A stretch of DNA of 40,489 nt from assembly GCA_938040995.1 (NCBI GenBank), contig CALHZT010000160.1:1-40489 (forward strand). The letters run 5' to 3'. This document shows positions 16,147 to 24,816 of the stretch, in pieces; the first letter of the stretch is position 1, and every line of letters begins with the position of its first letter. The notes under the pieces are model-generated. The model saw nothing but the letters and a program-made list of their open reading frames with translations, was not told the DNA's origin and searched no databases. A program made the translations under genes and the position numbers. Origin of the DNA: an uncultured Pirellulaceae bacterium. GTDB taxonomy: Bacteria; Planctomycetota; Planctomycetia; Pirellulales; Pirellulaceae.

Positions 16147-18347
16147 TAGAATTTCCATCGCAGTTCAGCGCGGACGCCGGAGATATCGGCGGCTTTTTCC
16201 CGCAGGCCATACATCGCATCGAAACGGACGAGCATGGCATAGTTGATTGGCATCTGGAATCGCGATCCGACCGCGTATTCGTCGCCATTCACGCTGTCAC
16301 CAAACGACTGGAGCATGGCGGCCTCCAGAATCCATTGCCAGCGGAAACGTGGCCCAAGCAGATTGAAACCGAAAGCGCCGCCCCACGCGTCTTCACCCGT
16401 GTCCGTCAGACGCGGAAAGCCAGTCAGACCATCGGTCTCGAAGTTGATGCCCGTGTTTAGCAGTGGGCCGGCGATACCTGCCAGCGACTGCGGCCGGTCA
16501 AATCCGGCGAAGAAGTTCAGGTACGGAACGTAGTACGTTGGGTTGGACGACACGAGTGAGTTTTCAATCAGGATCAGTTGTCCGTCCGCGGTTTGCGGGC
16601 CTGCGACTGGATCCTGCCCCGCATTCAGAATCAACCGGACCGAGTTGTTGATTCGCTCAAAGAACCGTCGGGTGTGGGAGAACGTAAAGTTGTGATAACT
16701 AAGCCCCTGCCCTGTCCTGTCGTTGAGGAATGCATAGCCGACTTCGGTGTAACCGCCGTACGCTTCGATGAACGAGTTGAAGCCGTACATATCTGCCGCG
16801 TTGTCGTTGTTGCCGAATGCGCGGCTGTCGATGTCATCAAAGATGCCGAAGAAGGTGAATTCAAAATTGGTCCAGTCCAGTGCTGCGCTATTTCTCGCCG
16901 GAATGGTGAAAGCGAATCCTTCGACGGCGTCATTGATCCAGATACCGTTGGCAAACAACAGCGGGAACTTACCGACGACGAATGGCAGGTCGAACGGCGC
17001 AAACTGGTCAGTCATGCCACCCCAGATATAGCCAAGGTCGCCTTCGAAAAAGATGGTGTCGACTTCGTCATCGAACTCTTCGAAGAACTCGATACTGTTA
17101 TCGTTGTCACCACGATACTCCAGCCGCGTGAACTGGTTGCCTCGGTCGAGCGGCCCCATAAAAGCGTGGATGCGTTCGGTCGCGGTCAGTCGCAGGTCGA
17201 AGTCCAGGTTCAGGCGGTTCGCCCAGACGGCCACCGGATCGCCCGCGCCGTTGTCGTTGATTCCCACGCCGGTTCGGAAGTCGCCAAAGACGTTGAATCC
17301 TGGTGTGATCAGATTCTTGTCGCCAAGGAATGAATAGGACTCGGGAACAGGTCCATTTCGGTAGATGCCTCGCCCCAGTTCGATGAGCGGTCGCTGCGAA
17401 CACTGATTCCATTTTTGTTCGTAGACACCCATTTCAATGTCTGGGCGGTAAGGCAAATTTCCGTATTGTGGATCTGGTTTGAAAGCGCGATCGTCGAATG
17501 GGGCCCCGAAGTGACCGCAACCATCGTCAAACGCGAATTCTCCATAGCCGGCGTCCGGGTAAATTGTCTCGCTCTGCCCTGCGTCCGCGACGTTGTTTTC
17601 GTTCGCTCCACCGGTGCCGCCGTTGGTTGGAGCATTGTTGGTGCCTTCGCTGGCAACCGTTGGTGCCGCAGGTTCTTCGTCCGCTGGTGCCTCGTTGCTC
17701 GAATCAAAGCTCGGCGCCTCGGTGATCGGGAAGCTGCCCGTTCCGAGTAAATCTTCTCCGGGGCGCGGGATCTCGGCGACTCGAAGGTTACGGTACTCGC
17801 TCGATCTTTCGTTAGCGCCTTTGTTAGCGCGTTCGTCAGCATTCGGAAGTGGATTTCGCAAAAATGGATTCTGCTCGACTGGCGTTTCCGTGAGCTGGAA
17901 AAACGGCATCGTCATGCTCGGTGGAGCAATACTCGATGGCGTAACGTCTTCTGCCCGGATCCGCGACTTGATGGAGAAGCTTGGGATGGGCTCCTTCGGC
18001 GCGACGCGTTGTTCTTGAGCTGTACCCGCATTCGGGACGGTCGCATTCGGGGCGGTAATTGGCCTGATAGCGACTCGAAAACTTGGTAGTGCCGGTGTTC
18101 GAGGTGACGGTGCTGGATCGTGCCTGGGAGCTACCTGGAATGTTGGAATCGACGACTCGTCTGGCGGAACCAGAACCTGAAGGGAATCGGATATGGTGGA
18201 AGGATAGCTGGCGACTTGCTGTTGATCTGGAACTCGAAAGTTGCTGTTTCGATCCGACGTCGCCTGCCCGGCGGCTGATGCGCAGGTCATCAGCATGGCG
18301 ATGAACGCCATTACGATAGATCGTCGGTTCTTCAGGGTCGGATTCAT
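16146..18347 (-). CDS. Outer-membrane beta-barrel (porin-like) protein with disordered N-terminal region
   Basis: 733 residues. A signal peptide of about 28 residues ends near SAAGQA. Residues ~30-260 are Pro/Ser/Asn-rich and probably disordered, with five spaced copies of a short motif like PSFRV. From about 300 to the end, alternating aromatic and polar residues suggest amphipathic strands, and the chain ends in RWKF; a terminal Phe is typical of outer-membrane barrels. It is translated 18 bases after the five-heme cytochrome gene on the same strand. A porin partner of that cytochrome is a reasonable inference; a plain substrate porin is the alternative. No exact family is recognised. Confidence 0.75.
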   Translation of the reverse strand: MNPTLKNRRSIVMAFIAMLMTCASAAGQATSDRNSNFRVPDQQQVASYPSTISDSLQVLVPPDESSIPTFQVAPRHDPAPSPRTPALPSFRVAIRPITAPNATVPNAGTAQEQRVAPKEPIPSFSIKSRIRAEDVTPSSIAPPSMTMPFFQLTETPVEQNPFLRNPLPNADERANKGANERSSEYRNLRVAEIPRPGEDLLGTGSFPITEAPSFDSSNEAPADEEPAAPTVASEGTNNAPTNGGTGGANENNVADAGQSETIYPDAGYGEFAFDDGCGHFGAPFDDRAFKPDPQYGNLPYRPDIEMGVYEQKWNQCSQRPLIELGRGIYRNGPVPESYSFLGDKNLITPGFNVFGDFRTGVGINDNGAGDPVAVWANRLNLDFDLRLTATERIHAFMGPLDRGNQFTRLEYRGDNDNSIEFFEEFDDEVDTIFFEGDLGYIWGGMTDQFAPFDLPFVVGKFPLLFANGIWINDAVEGFAFTIPARNSAALDWTNFEFTFFGIFDDIDSRAFGNNDNAADMYGFNSFIEAYGGYTEVGYAFLNDRTGQGLSYHNFTFSHTRRFFERINNSVRLILNAGQDPVAGPQTADGQLILIENSLVSSNPTYYVPYLNFFAGFDRPQSLAGIAGPLLNTGINFETDGLTGFPRLTDTGEDAWGGAFGFNLLGPRFRWQWILEAAMLQSFGDSVNGDEYAVGSRFQMPINYAMLVRFDAMYGLREKAADISGVRAELRWKF

Positions 18348-18365
18348 TGATTCGTTAGGACAGGC

Positions 18366-21317
18366 TTAGGGCACAAAGAACTCAAATGCCTGTTCGTGAT
18401 AGTCCAGCATCCATTCATTCATGTTGCGTTCCATTTCTGGAGTCGCTTTGCAGAACCGCATAAAGTAGATCGGCTCAGCACGGCTTCGCATGCGCACCGA
18501 CAGCCGGTACGCTCCGGGTTGTTTCATCAGCTTTGCCGGCACGCGGTATTTGGCTTTTCGTGTGCCTAGCGGTGGAATCGAGTGCCCTTCCATTCGAATG
18601 AAGGGCGGATGATTCATCACGGTGACCGGAAATCCGCTTTGGCGAATGAATGGCAATTGGTCAAAGTCGGTATTGATCGGCAAGTACATTTCCCGATCCG
18701 TTCCTTTCACGCCGGTGATCAGGAACTTGGTTTGCAGGTTGAATAACTGCACGTCCCTGCGGATACGCCCGGCTGCGACTTCGAGTGAGTGAACGTCCGC
18801 CACATCGCCGTTGGCATCCACGTAGCCGGATTCCCAGAGGTGTTGGCCATTGGGTCCGGTCAGCGCCACGTTCAGCCACAGTTGCGGTTGGGCGCCGAGT
18901 GAGCCGGACGGCATGTTATGTCCAGAATTGGTATTGGTGACTTCGTAGTGGAACGAAAGTGGTCGCCCGGCCCGCGGATTTTTCTCGAAGATCGGTCCTT
19001 CCAGATGCGACCCGTTTTCCATCAGGCGGTGCCGCATCTCCCGCTTCGCTTCGAGTTTGCCAAGGTTGGCTTCGACCACTTCGCGAGCGTCCATGCGGTC
19101 GTCGGCTTCTTCCCATACCTCGGGGAAGTTTGGCTTTTTGATTTTCTCATCGTCGAGCGCGTCTTCGAATTCTTTCGTGCCCCAACCGGCTCGATAGTCG
19201 AAGGACATCCATTCCCGGACCGTCCAGTCGTCGGCTTTGGGATTGAATGGGAAGATGCCGGGGTGCGCAATCGAGTATCCCGGACCATAGAACATGTGGT
19301 TCGAGTGTTTACGTTCCGGACTGATCCCGACGTCGTTTACGATCGCAACGGGACCCGTGTCGTAGCCAGCCGCCACACCCGGCTCGATGCCCATGTGACA
19401 TTCCTGACAGGTAATTCCCTGCTTGCACGCTGGTGACGCGCGATACTGTGCCCAGACGACTTCGAGAGCAATTCCGGGTACGACCGCGACCTGGTGGCAG
19501 GATACGCAGAAGTGGCTGGTGCCGATTTGTTCGAAGTGAATGACCTTCCCGTGAATGTCCTGGCCAGGCCCCTTTTCGTCGCCCTCGCCCGTCTTGACCT
19601 TGTACTTGCTCTTGTTGGCAAGAACTTCTTTGAGCCCTTCGCCATATCCGAAACCGTAAACCGGTTCATGAATCGAGGCAGGAATGATTCGTCGTTCGCC
19701 GTTGACTTTGCCGTAGTTTTCGTCGACTCGATGGCACGCAATGCAGGTGACACCTTCGGTAGCCGACGGGACCGAGTCCCAGATGGAGGCTTCGCGTGGA
19801 TGACCGATGGTGGTGGCGACCGGAGCATGGCACCGGTAACAGAAGTAGCTGATTGTTCCCTGCGTCAATGCATGGATTGTCTGTTCGAACTTGTGGAACA
19901 TCGGCGAAATGGCAGCGTAGGCGTGGCTGGAGACGGCCCATTCGTCATAAATCTCTTCATGGCATTTGCGGCATTCCTTCGCCGAAGGAAACAATGTCTG
20001 CGAGTACAGGTCGAGGTGCGGATCAACGCCATCGGGAACGCTTGCAGTAGTGTTCGATTTCGAGGCGGATGCGTGAGGGTTCAGCTTGGGTACGTCTGGT
20101 TCGCGCGGTGCCGCCGGCGGACTCTGTTCAGTCGTCGGATAGTCCGGTTTTGCCTGCACGTTGTTTGGTGCCGGCGCTTCTTGCGCCGGGCTGGTATTCA
20201 GGTTTTGAAGCAGGTCTTCGTCATCAGCCGGCGGAGCATTCACGTCCCAATTGCCCGGACTACTGCTTGCCGGCGGAGTTACCTGTTTGGGCGACGTAGC
20301 TGGCGGTGTGACTGGCGCCTTGGCCGGTGGTATGGCTGGCGCCGTGACCCGAGGTGTGGCTGGCGCCTTGACCGGTGGTGTGATTGGCGCCGTTACTGGC
20401 GGTGTGACTGGCGCCTTGACCGGAGGTGTGGCTGGCGCTTTGACCGGTGGCTTTTTTGTATCCGGATAGGGTGTGGGAATTTCTTCCGCAGCTGGATTGG
20501 AAACGTCCTTGGAGGGCACGTTTTGAAGCAGGTCCTCTTCCGGATGAGGTCCCGTCGACTTTGCCGCGTCCAGGGGAGCTGAGTCAGCGGGAGTGTAAGT
20601 TGGCGGTGTTGGTTGGGCTTGTCCGACTGACGCGTTCGGTGGCTCGAGGTCAAACGGCTCAATTGGATCGACATTGGGCACGTCAATTGGCTCAACATCC
20701 GGAGCAGCGGGTTGGTCCTCGACTACCGAGGCGGCGGGTGGCTTGATCGTGTTTGACGACGTACCGTATTTCGCTTCGAGCGGTTTGAGGAGATCCTCTT
20801 CCGGGCTGATCGCGTTTTGATAGCGCCCCGGTTCGGGCGTCCTGGCTGGTTGAGGAAGGATCAGTTCGTCCGGGTCCGACACGAATGTCGCGCGGGTCGT
20901 GGGGCGAATTTCTGGATCTGCAACGTAGGAGAATGGATTGAGCGCGTCCGGATCGTTTTCAACGTCGGTTGTTGGAGCAATCCGCCGCGGGACCTTTGGC
21001 ATGGTCCGTCCGGGCTCGGGATAGGTCTGATACTCATCCAGAGGGCTCATCACGACATTCAGGCCTTCGCCGTATGGTGTCTTTGCCAACGGTGGTTGTT
21101 TTTCCGCAGCCGGCAATCGTGAAATGCGCTTCGGTACCTGCGACGGTACCTCGCGAAGAGGTACTTGAAGCGAAGGCTCTGGTACAGGCGCGGTAGCGGT
21201 CGTTGTTGCGACATCGACGGTTGGTGTCGGCGGCTTGAACAGGCCATGCCAGATACCGAGGGTCAATGCGCTAACGCCGGCAAGGAATATCAGTGCTCTT
21301 TTGGTGTCGGGCTTCAT
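18366..21317 (-). CDS. Membrane-anchored five-heme cytochrome c (cytochrome c554-like domain)
   Basis: 983 residues. One hydrophobic segment at residues ~8-25 serves as signal or anchor. Residues ~30-430 are Pro-rich and likely disordered, including seven 8-residue units like PPVKAPVT (290-345) and three (E/D)EDLL motifs. Five CXXCH heme sites occur at C449-H453, C493-H497, C525-H529, C604-H608 and C637-H641. The stretch CHEEIYDEWAVSSHAYA resembles cytochrome c554 and related multiheme proteins. The C-terminal ~250 residues carry no heme site and look beta-rich. The protein is expected outside the cytoplasmic membrane. It is followed by a beta-barrel gene after 18 bases. Confidence 0.88.
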   Translation of the reverse strand: MKPDTKRALIFLAGVSALTLGIWHGLFKPPTPTVDVATTTATAPVPEPSLQVPLREVPSQVPKRISRLPAAEKQPPLAKTPYGEGLNVVMSPLDEYQTYPEPGRTMPKVPRRIAPTTDVENDPDALNPFSYVADPEIRPTTRATFVSDPDELILPQPARTPEPGRYQNAISPEEDLLKPLEAKYGTSSNTIKPPAASVVEDQPAAPDVEPIDVPNVDPIEPFDLEPPNASVGQAQPTPPTYTPADSAPLDAAKSTGPHPEEDLLQNVPSKDVSNPAAEEIPTPYPDTKKPPVKAPATPPVKAPVTPPVTAPITPPVKAPATPRVTAPAIPPAKAPVTPPATSPKQVTPPASSSPGNWDVNAPPADDEDLLQNLNTSPAQEAPAPNNVQAKPDYPTTEQSPPAAPREPDVPKLNPHASASKSNTTASVPDGVDPHLDLYSQTLFPSAKECRKCHEEIYDEWAVSSHAYAAISPMFHKFEQTIHALTQGTISYFCYRCHAPVATTIGHPREASIWDSVPSATEGVTCIACHRVDENYGKVNGERRIIPASIHEPVYGFGYGEGLKEVLANKSKYKVKTGEGDEKGPGQDIHGKVIHFEQIGTSHFCVSCHQVAVVPGIALEVVWAQYRASPACKQGITCQECHMGIEPGVAAGYDTGPVAIVNDVGISPERKHSNHMFYGPGYSIAHPGIFPFNPKADDWTVREWMSFDYRAGWGTKEFEDALDDEKIKKPNFPEVWEEADDRMDAREVVEANLGKLEAKREMRHRLMENGSHLEGPIFEKNPRAGRPLSFHYEVTNTNSGHNMPSGSLGAQPQLWLNVALTGPNGQHLWESGYVDANGDVADVHSLEVAAGRIRRDVQLFNLQTKFLITGVKGTDREMYLPINTDFDQLPFIRQSGFPVTVMNHPPFIRMEGHSIPPLGTRKAKYRVPAKLMKQPGAYRLSVRMRSRAEPIYFMRFCKATPEMERNMNEWMLDYHEQAFEFFVP
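20283..20450 (-). repeat. 24-bp tandem repeat in the cytochrome gene (Pro-rich linker)
   Basis: Seven imperfect 24-bp units encode the 8-residue block PP(V/A)(K/T)AP(V/A/I)T. The units form a stiff Pro-rich spacer between the membrane anchor and the heme domain. Copy number could vary between strains by slippage (inference). Confidence 0.8.
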
Positions 21318-21469
21318 GTTCCACTGCCGCTATCAAGGAAAGCAATGCTTGTAAACGAAACGCTCAGCGCATCGCTACAGGTAGACTTACCGTGATAATC
21401 GACACAATCGTTACATCTCTCCAGCCAAAGTGGGGACGGCAACTCACCCGAGAAACTTGCGTTGCCGCC

Positions 21470-21883
21470 CTACACTACATCAAAACCAACGGGTGATTCG
21501 TCATCGACGGCTCCGTTGTAATTGATGGTGACCTCATCACCGGCTTTGATTGCAATCACCGCATAGAAGTGCTTTACGTTGCCCGGCAGGTCTTCGTAAG
21601 TCGCATTCGGAGACCAGGAATGGTTGTAGAGCGAGCCGAATCCCAGTGTCAGTCCAACAGTGTCGACTGATCTCGCAAACACATAGCTTGCAATCAATGC
21701 AGTGCCTGCGGGGCTGTACAAGTCGTTGGTTGGGAACTCGAGCACTGGAGCACGTTCGATCGTGGTACCCGCGGCGATGTCGATGACAGCAAAGACGCCG
21801 AGTCCCCGGTTGGGGCTTTCCCGAATTTCGACGTACTGGGGAGCCAGAAAGCGGCTGGAGTTCGTTGCGGATTTTTTGGCCAT
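21470..21883 (-). CDS. Small SET-domain protein, putative protein lysine methyltransferase
   Basis: 137 residues, essentially one minimal SET domain. Visible motifs are RGLGVFA (26-32, start of the fold and S-adenosylmethionine contact), YNHSWSPNA (86-94, the NHS motif of the pseudoknot) and GDEVTINYN (115-123, ending in the conserved Tyr). The post-SET zinc cysteines of eukaryotic enzymes are absent, as usual in bacterial single-domain members. Such proteins methylate lysines on other proteins; the target here is unknown. The gene starts 21 bases downstream of the agmatine-deiminase-like gene on the same strand, so the two are likely co-transcribed. Confidence 0.85.
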   Translation of the reverse strand: MAKKSATNSSRFLAPQYVEIRESPNRGLGVFAVIDIAAGTTIERAPVLEFPTNDLYSPAGTALIASYVFARSVDTVGLTLGFGSLYNHSWSPNATYEDLPGNVKHFYAVIAIKAGDEVTINYNGAVDDESPVGFDVV

Positions 21884-21904
21884 GGAATTATGAAACGAGC
21901 AGCA

Positions 21905-23065
21905 TCAGGCCATCGGAATCTGCATCATCAGGCTATGCAGGCCGCCGCAGCTGTGCAGGATATCCAGGCAATTGATACCAACGACGTTTCTCGTCGGGAA
22001 CAGTTTGCCGATTTTCTCACACGCCGTTTGATCGGTTGGTTGTTCGAACGTAGGTACGATCACGGAATGGTTCGTCAGATAGAAGCTCGTATAAGTCGCT
22101 GGTAGGCGGATCCCATCCTGCGTTACCGGTTTGGGCATCGGTAGCGTTTCGATCTTCAATCGCTTGTCGCCGGGTAGTTTGACCCGTTGAAGGAGTTCCA
22201 GATTCTTGTGTAGCGTGCGATAGTTGGCGTCGTTGGCGTCTGTCTCCAACGCTACGGCGACGGTGTTTTCGTTGATCCACCGGGCCATCAAATCGACGTG
22301 CCCGCCAGTTTCATCGCCGGCGATTCCATTGGGCAGCCAGATGACCGTTTCTGCACCGAGCATCGAGGAAAGTCGCTCTTCGATCTGTTCCCGTTTCACA
22401 CCCGGATTGCGATTCGGATTGAGCAGGCAGGACTCAGTCGTGATTGCCAGGCCTTTCCCATTGGACTCAACGGAGCCACCTTCGAGAATCATGCCGCCTG
22501 AAACGCAAGGCATTTGCATGATGCGAGCCATCTGGCTCGCAACGGCGTTGTCATTTTCGAATCTTGCCGCCACCATGCCGCAACCGTTGTAGCCCCAGTC
22601 AACGGCGACTCGCGTTGGATACGACGACTGATCACTATGGTTCACAACGATTGTTGCGCCGTGATCGCGACACCACGCGTTGTCGGTCGTTACATGGTGA
22701 AACTGAATGTGGCCGGCGACATTGTATTTCTTGAGAACGTCATGAGCCAGTTTCTCCATCTGGCTATCGTTGACGCTGATATGTACGGCTTCGTCGGCTG
22801 CGATTGCGCCCACAAGTTGCGCAAAAGAGCGATAGACCAGTTGCATCCGTTCCGACTGACTGCGTCCTGGCCAGGTTGCATGATTGTGAGGCCATGCCAA
22901 CCACGTGCCTTCGTGCGGTTCCCATTCGGCCGGCAGATGGTAGCCAAGAAATGTCGGGCTGGAAGGATGCTCGGAACCCAGCGATGAACTTCGAGGGTGG
23001 TTGTGAGGGCGCGTCATCTCTTCCTCCGACAGTTGAGGAGGGACGGGTTGATTGGTGGGGTTCAT
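21905..23065 (-). CDS. Agmatine/peptidylarginine deiminase-family protein with Ser at the catalytic Cys position
   Basis: 386 residues. Family motifs include WEPHEGTWLAWPHNHATW near the N-terminus, NAWCRDHGA, GMILEGGSVESNGKG, and GGHVDLMARW, which holds the catalytic His and Asp. The enzymes hydrolyse the guanidino group of agmatine (polyamine synthesis) or of C-terminal arginine using a Cys in a GGGxIHC segment near the C-terminus. Here that segment reads SCGGLHSLMMQIP, so Ser378 replaces the expected Cys while another Cys (C373) sits five residues earlier. The protein may be inactive, use C373, or act differently. It precedes the SET-domain gene by 21 bases. Confidence 0.85.
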   Translation of the reverse strand: MNPTNQPVPPQLSEEEMTRPHNHPRSSSLGSEHPSSPTFLGYHLPAEWEPHEGTWLAWPHNHATWPGRSQSERMQLVYRSFAQLVGAIAADEAVHISVNDSQMEKLAHDVLKKYNVAGHIQFHHVTTDNAWCRDHGATIVVNHSDQSSYPTRVAVDWGYNGCGMVAARFENDNAVASQMARIMQMPCVSGGMILEGGSVESNGKGLAITTESCLLNPNRNPGVKREQIEERLSSMLGAETVIWLPNGIAGDETGGHVDLMARWINENTVAVALETDANDANYRTLHKNLELLQRVKLPGDKRLKIETLPMPKPVTQDGIRLPATYTSFYLTNHSVIVPTFEQPTDQTACEKIGKLFPTRNVVGINCLDILHSCGGLHSLMMQIPMA

Positions 23066-23303
23066 GGCTTGTGCCGTCCTTCGGTCCTTCGATCCGGATC
23101 AACATCCTTTCCGTAGTTCTGTTTTATCAGGTCTCCCGCAATGTGCCGATGGCAGCTTGGGTTGATAGAACATTTGCCCATGCCTCTGAGGGCTTTCATC
23201 GCTCACATCTACAGTCACTCAGTTGTGCTGCCGGACCGGAATTCGACGCTCCATGCGGCAAGCAGGAGTGTCAGGCGCGAGGGCAATGGCATGTTAGAAC
23301 TAC

Positions 23304-23342
23304 AAAAAAATCGCCACCCCTCCAATGTCAGGAGGGTGGCGA
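23304..23342 (-). terminator. Intrinsic terminator of the sigma/DUF6768 operon
   Basis: On the minus strand, TCGCCACCCTCC pairs with GGAGGGGTGGCGA (one extra G in the second arm) around a 7-nt loop, and seven T residues follow at once (23310-23304). It lies 14 bases after the stop of the DUF6768-like gene and is a textbook rho-independent terminator. Confidence 0.9.
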
Positions 23343-23356
23343 GTCGATTCGCGATT

Positions 23357-23740
23357 TCACGCATTCTCGATCTGGCTGGTCACTCGAGCCAGTTGTAGCT
23401 CGAAACGCTTGATTTCACGAGTAACGGAATTTTTGCCCATCTCGATGAAATACCAGATCTTGATCATGCCAATGGACGTGGCACAAAACAGGAATCCAGT
23501 CGCCCATCCGACGAGCTCGCGAGTCGCTTCGGCGTGAAAGAAATTCCACGCAGAGAACGCGGCCAGGACGGTTAGAGCCAGCATTACGAAAAATGCATAG
23601 GTCGCCACCCACCAGGTCTTGCCTTTGAATACTTCGATAATCGACTCATGTATCGCGGGGTCGAGGTCATTCAGCCATTCGTCATTCTCAGCGACCAATG
23701 CTTCGCGAATGGTCTGATCGATTTCAAAATCCTTCATCAT
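23357..23740 (-). CDS. DUF6768-like membrane protein, partner of the ECF sigma factor
   Basis: 127 residues. A soluble N-terminal ~45 residues is followed by two hydrophobic segments, at about 46-66 and 77-99, and a charged C-terminal helix (REIKRFELQLARVTSQIENA) that may coil. The gene starts 132 bases downstream of the ECF sigma factor gene on the same strand. Small two-helix proteins of this type are regularly encoded next to planctomycete ECF sigma factors and are thought to be regulatory partners, possibly anti-sigma factors; that role is not proven by the sequence. GAAAGGACG just before the ATG is a reasonable ribosome binding site. A strong terminator follows. Confidence 0.75.
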   Translation of the reverse strand: MMKDFEIDQTIREALVAENDEWLNDLDPAIHESIIEVFKGKTWWVATYAFFVMLALTVLAAFSAWNFFHAEATRELVGWATGFLFCATSIGMIKIWYFIEMGKNSVTREIKRFELQLARVTSQIENA

Positions 23741-23872
23741 TTCGTCCTTTCAAATGCCAGCATCAGCTGGCCAAAATCGTGTGGAGCGCATTCGACATTG
23801 GCGTAGCGTCATTTCGTCGTTCTCGATCGAGATTCACGCCGCCCGAGACGCTATACGTCTGTGCGACCCGCA

Positions 23873-24442
23873 CTAGTTGTTTTCGTTGAGTCGTTCCTGT
23901 TCCAACAACGGTTTGAGTTCCTGTCGAATGCTGAACATTCGCGACTTGACCGTGCCGACTGGAATTTTCAGGATCGTTGCGATCTCTGAAATCTCCAAGC
24001 CATCCTCGTAGAACATGGAAAGCAGCGACCGCTGTTCGCGGGACAGTTTGCGGACGGCGCTGCGAACAATGTCAATGTTCGAACGAGTCGTCAAATTTTC
24101 CTGTTCGCTTCCATCCCGTTCGGCTTCGTCTTTTGCAACCTCGAGCATTTTGCGGCGACGAACCTGTCGCCGCACCCAATCCGTCGCCTTGTTCGAGACG
24201 ATACGAAACGCCCACGCACGAAACCGCGCCGGATCATCGAGCTTCTTGATGCCGCGCACCATCGAAAGCCACGCATCCTGCGTGATGTCCTGGGCGACCT
24301 CATGCTCACCCGTAATCCGTCGGGCATGCAGGTACAGTCGCTGTTGCCAGATATTCACCAGTTGTCGCCACGCGGTGACGTCTCCGTCCTGAGAACGGAG
24401 CACCAGTAGCTCGGTGAGCACTTCTTCCTTGTTTCGTGTCAT
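23873..24442 (-). CDS. ECF-type RNA polymerase sigma factor
   Basis: 189 residues with the two sigma domains of ECF factors. Region 2 contains ARRITGEHEVAQDITQDAWL and FRAWAFRIVSNKATDWVRR. Region 4 contains LSREQRSLLSMFYEDGLEIS and the helix-turn-helix EIATILKIPVGTVKSRMF. It would direct polymerase to a dedicated set of promoters under control of a partner, most likely the DUF6768-like membrane protein encoded next. Upstream, GAACC at 24491-24487 with CGACT 15 bases further could be an autoregulated ECF promoter, but the match is weak. The usual zinc-binding anti-sigma (ZAS) motif is not found in the neighbour. Confidence 0.92.
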   Translation of the reverse strand: MTRNKEEVLTELLVLRSQDGDVTAWRQLVNIWQQRLYLHARRITGEHEVAQDITQDAWLSMVRGIKKLDDPARFRAWAFRIVSNKATDWVRRQVRRRKMLEVAKDEAERDGSEQENLTTRSNIDIVRSAVRKLSREQRSLLSMFYEDGLEISEIATILKIPVGTVKSRMFSIRQELKPLLEQERLNENN

Positions 24443-24816
24443 CGGTATTTCCGTTTGCTACACCCAAGTCGCGTGAACTCGCGGCAGGTTCAGAAAAGCA
24501 TCTGAATTTTCACCCACGGGCAACGAAAGCACCCTGGTTCCAGCCGAAAATGCCAATCGTCCGCGCCTCCCCAAGCCACCGGAATTGCGCTAAAATCTTG
24601 ACTTCGCTGGGGAGCTCATGAGACCACTGTAGCGGGTTGTTGTGAGCGGTTCGGCGCTAGCCGCCGATGGGATCGAAGTTTCTGGTGCGCAACGTGACTT
24701 GAATGTCATGTCAGACCTGCCCAAGACGCGAACCCACCGGTGGCTAGCGCCATGCCGCTCACTTTGGAAGAATGTTGTAGGTGTTCGCGGTAATCAATTA
24801 GCTAGAGGGACTCGGC
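24443..24816. other. Divergent intergenic region with an imperfect palindrome
   Basis: The 374 bases between the sigma gene and the methyltransferase gene contain an inverted repeat: 24642-24665 and 24739-24762 match as reverse complements at 20 of 24 positions, around a 73-base centre. The core GGCGCTAGCC is itself near-palindromic. This looks like a dispersed non-coding repeat. Short open frames here start inside the repeat and are rejected as genes. Confidence 0.65.

Noticed and set aside
16578..17333. 251-residue plus-strand frame opposite the beta-barrel gene
   Set aside because: No ribosome site or known motif; it lies fully inside the minus-strand gene that has a signal peptide and a terminal Phe.
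19494..20582. 362-residue plus-strand frame opposite the cytochrome gene
   Set aside because: Its Trp/Arg/Gly-rich repeats mirror the Pro-rich repeat on the other strand, where five heme motifs and a membrane anchor prove the real frame.
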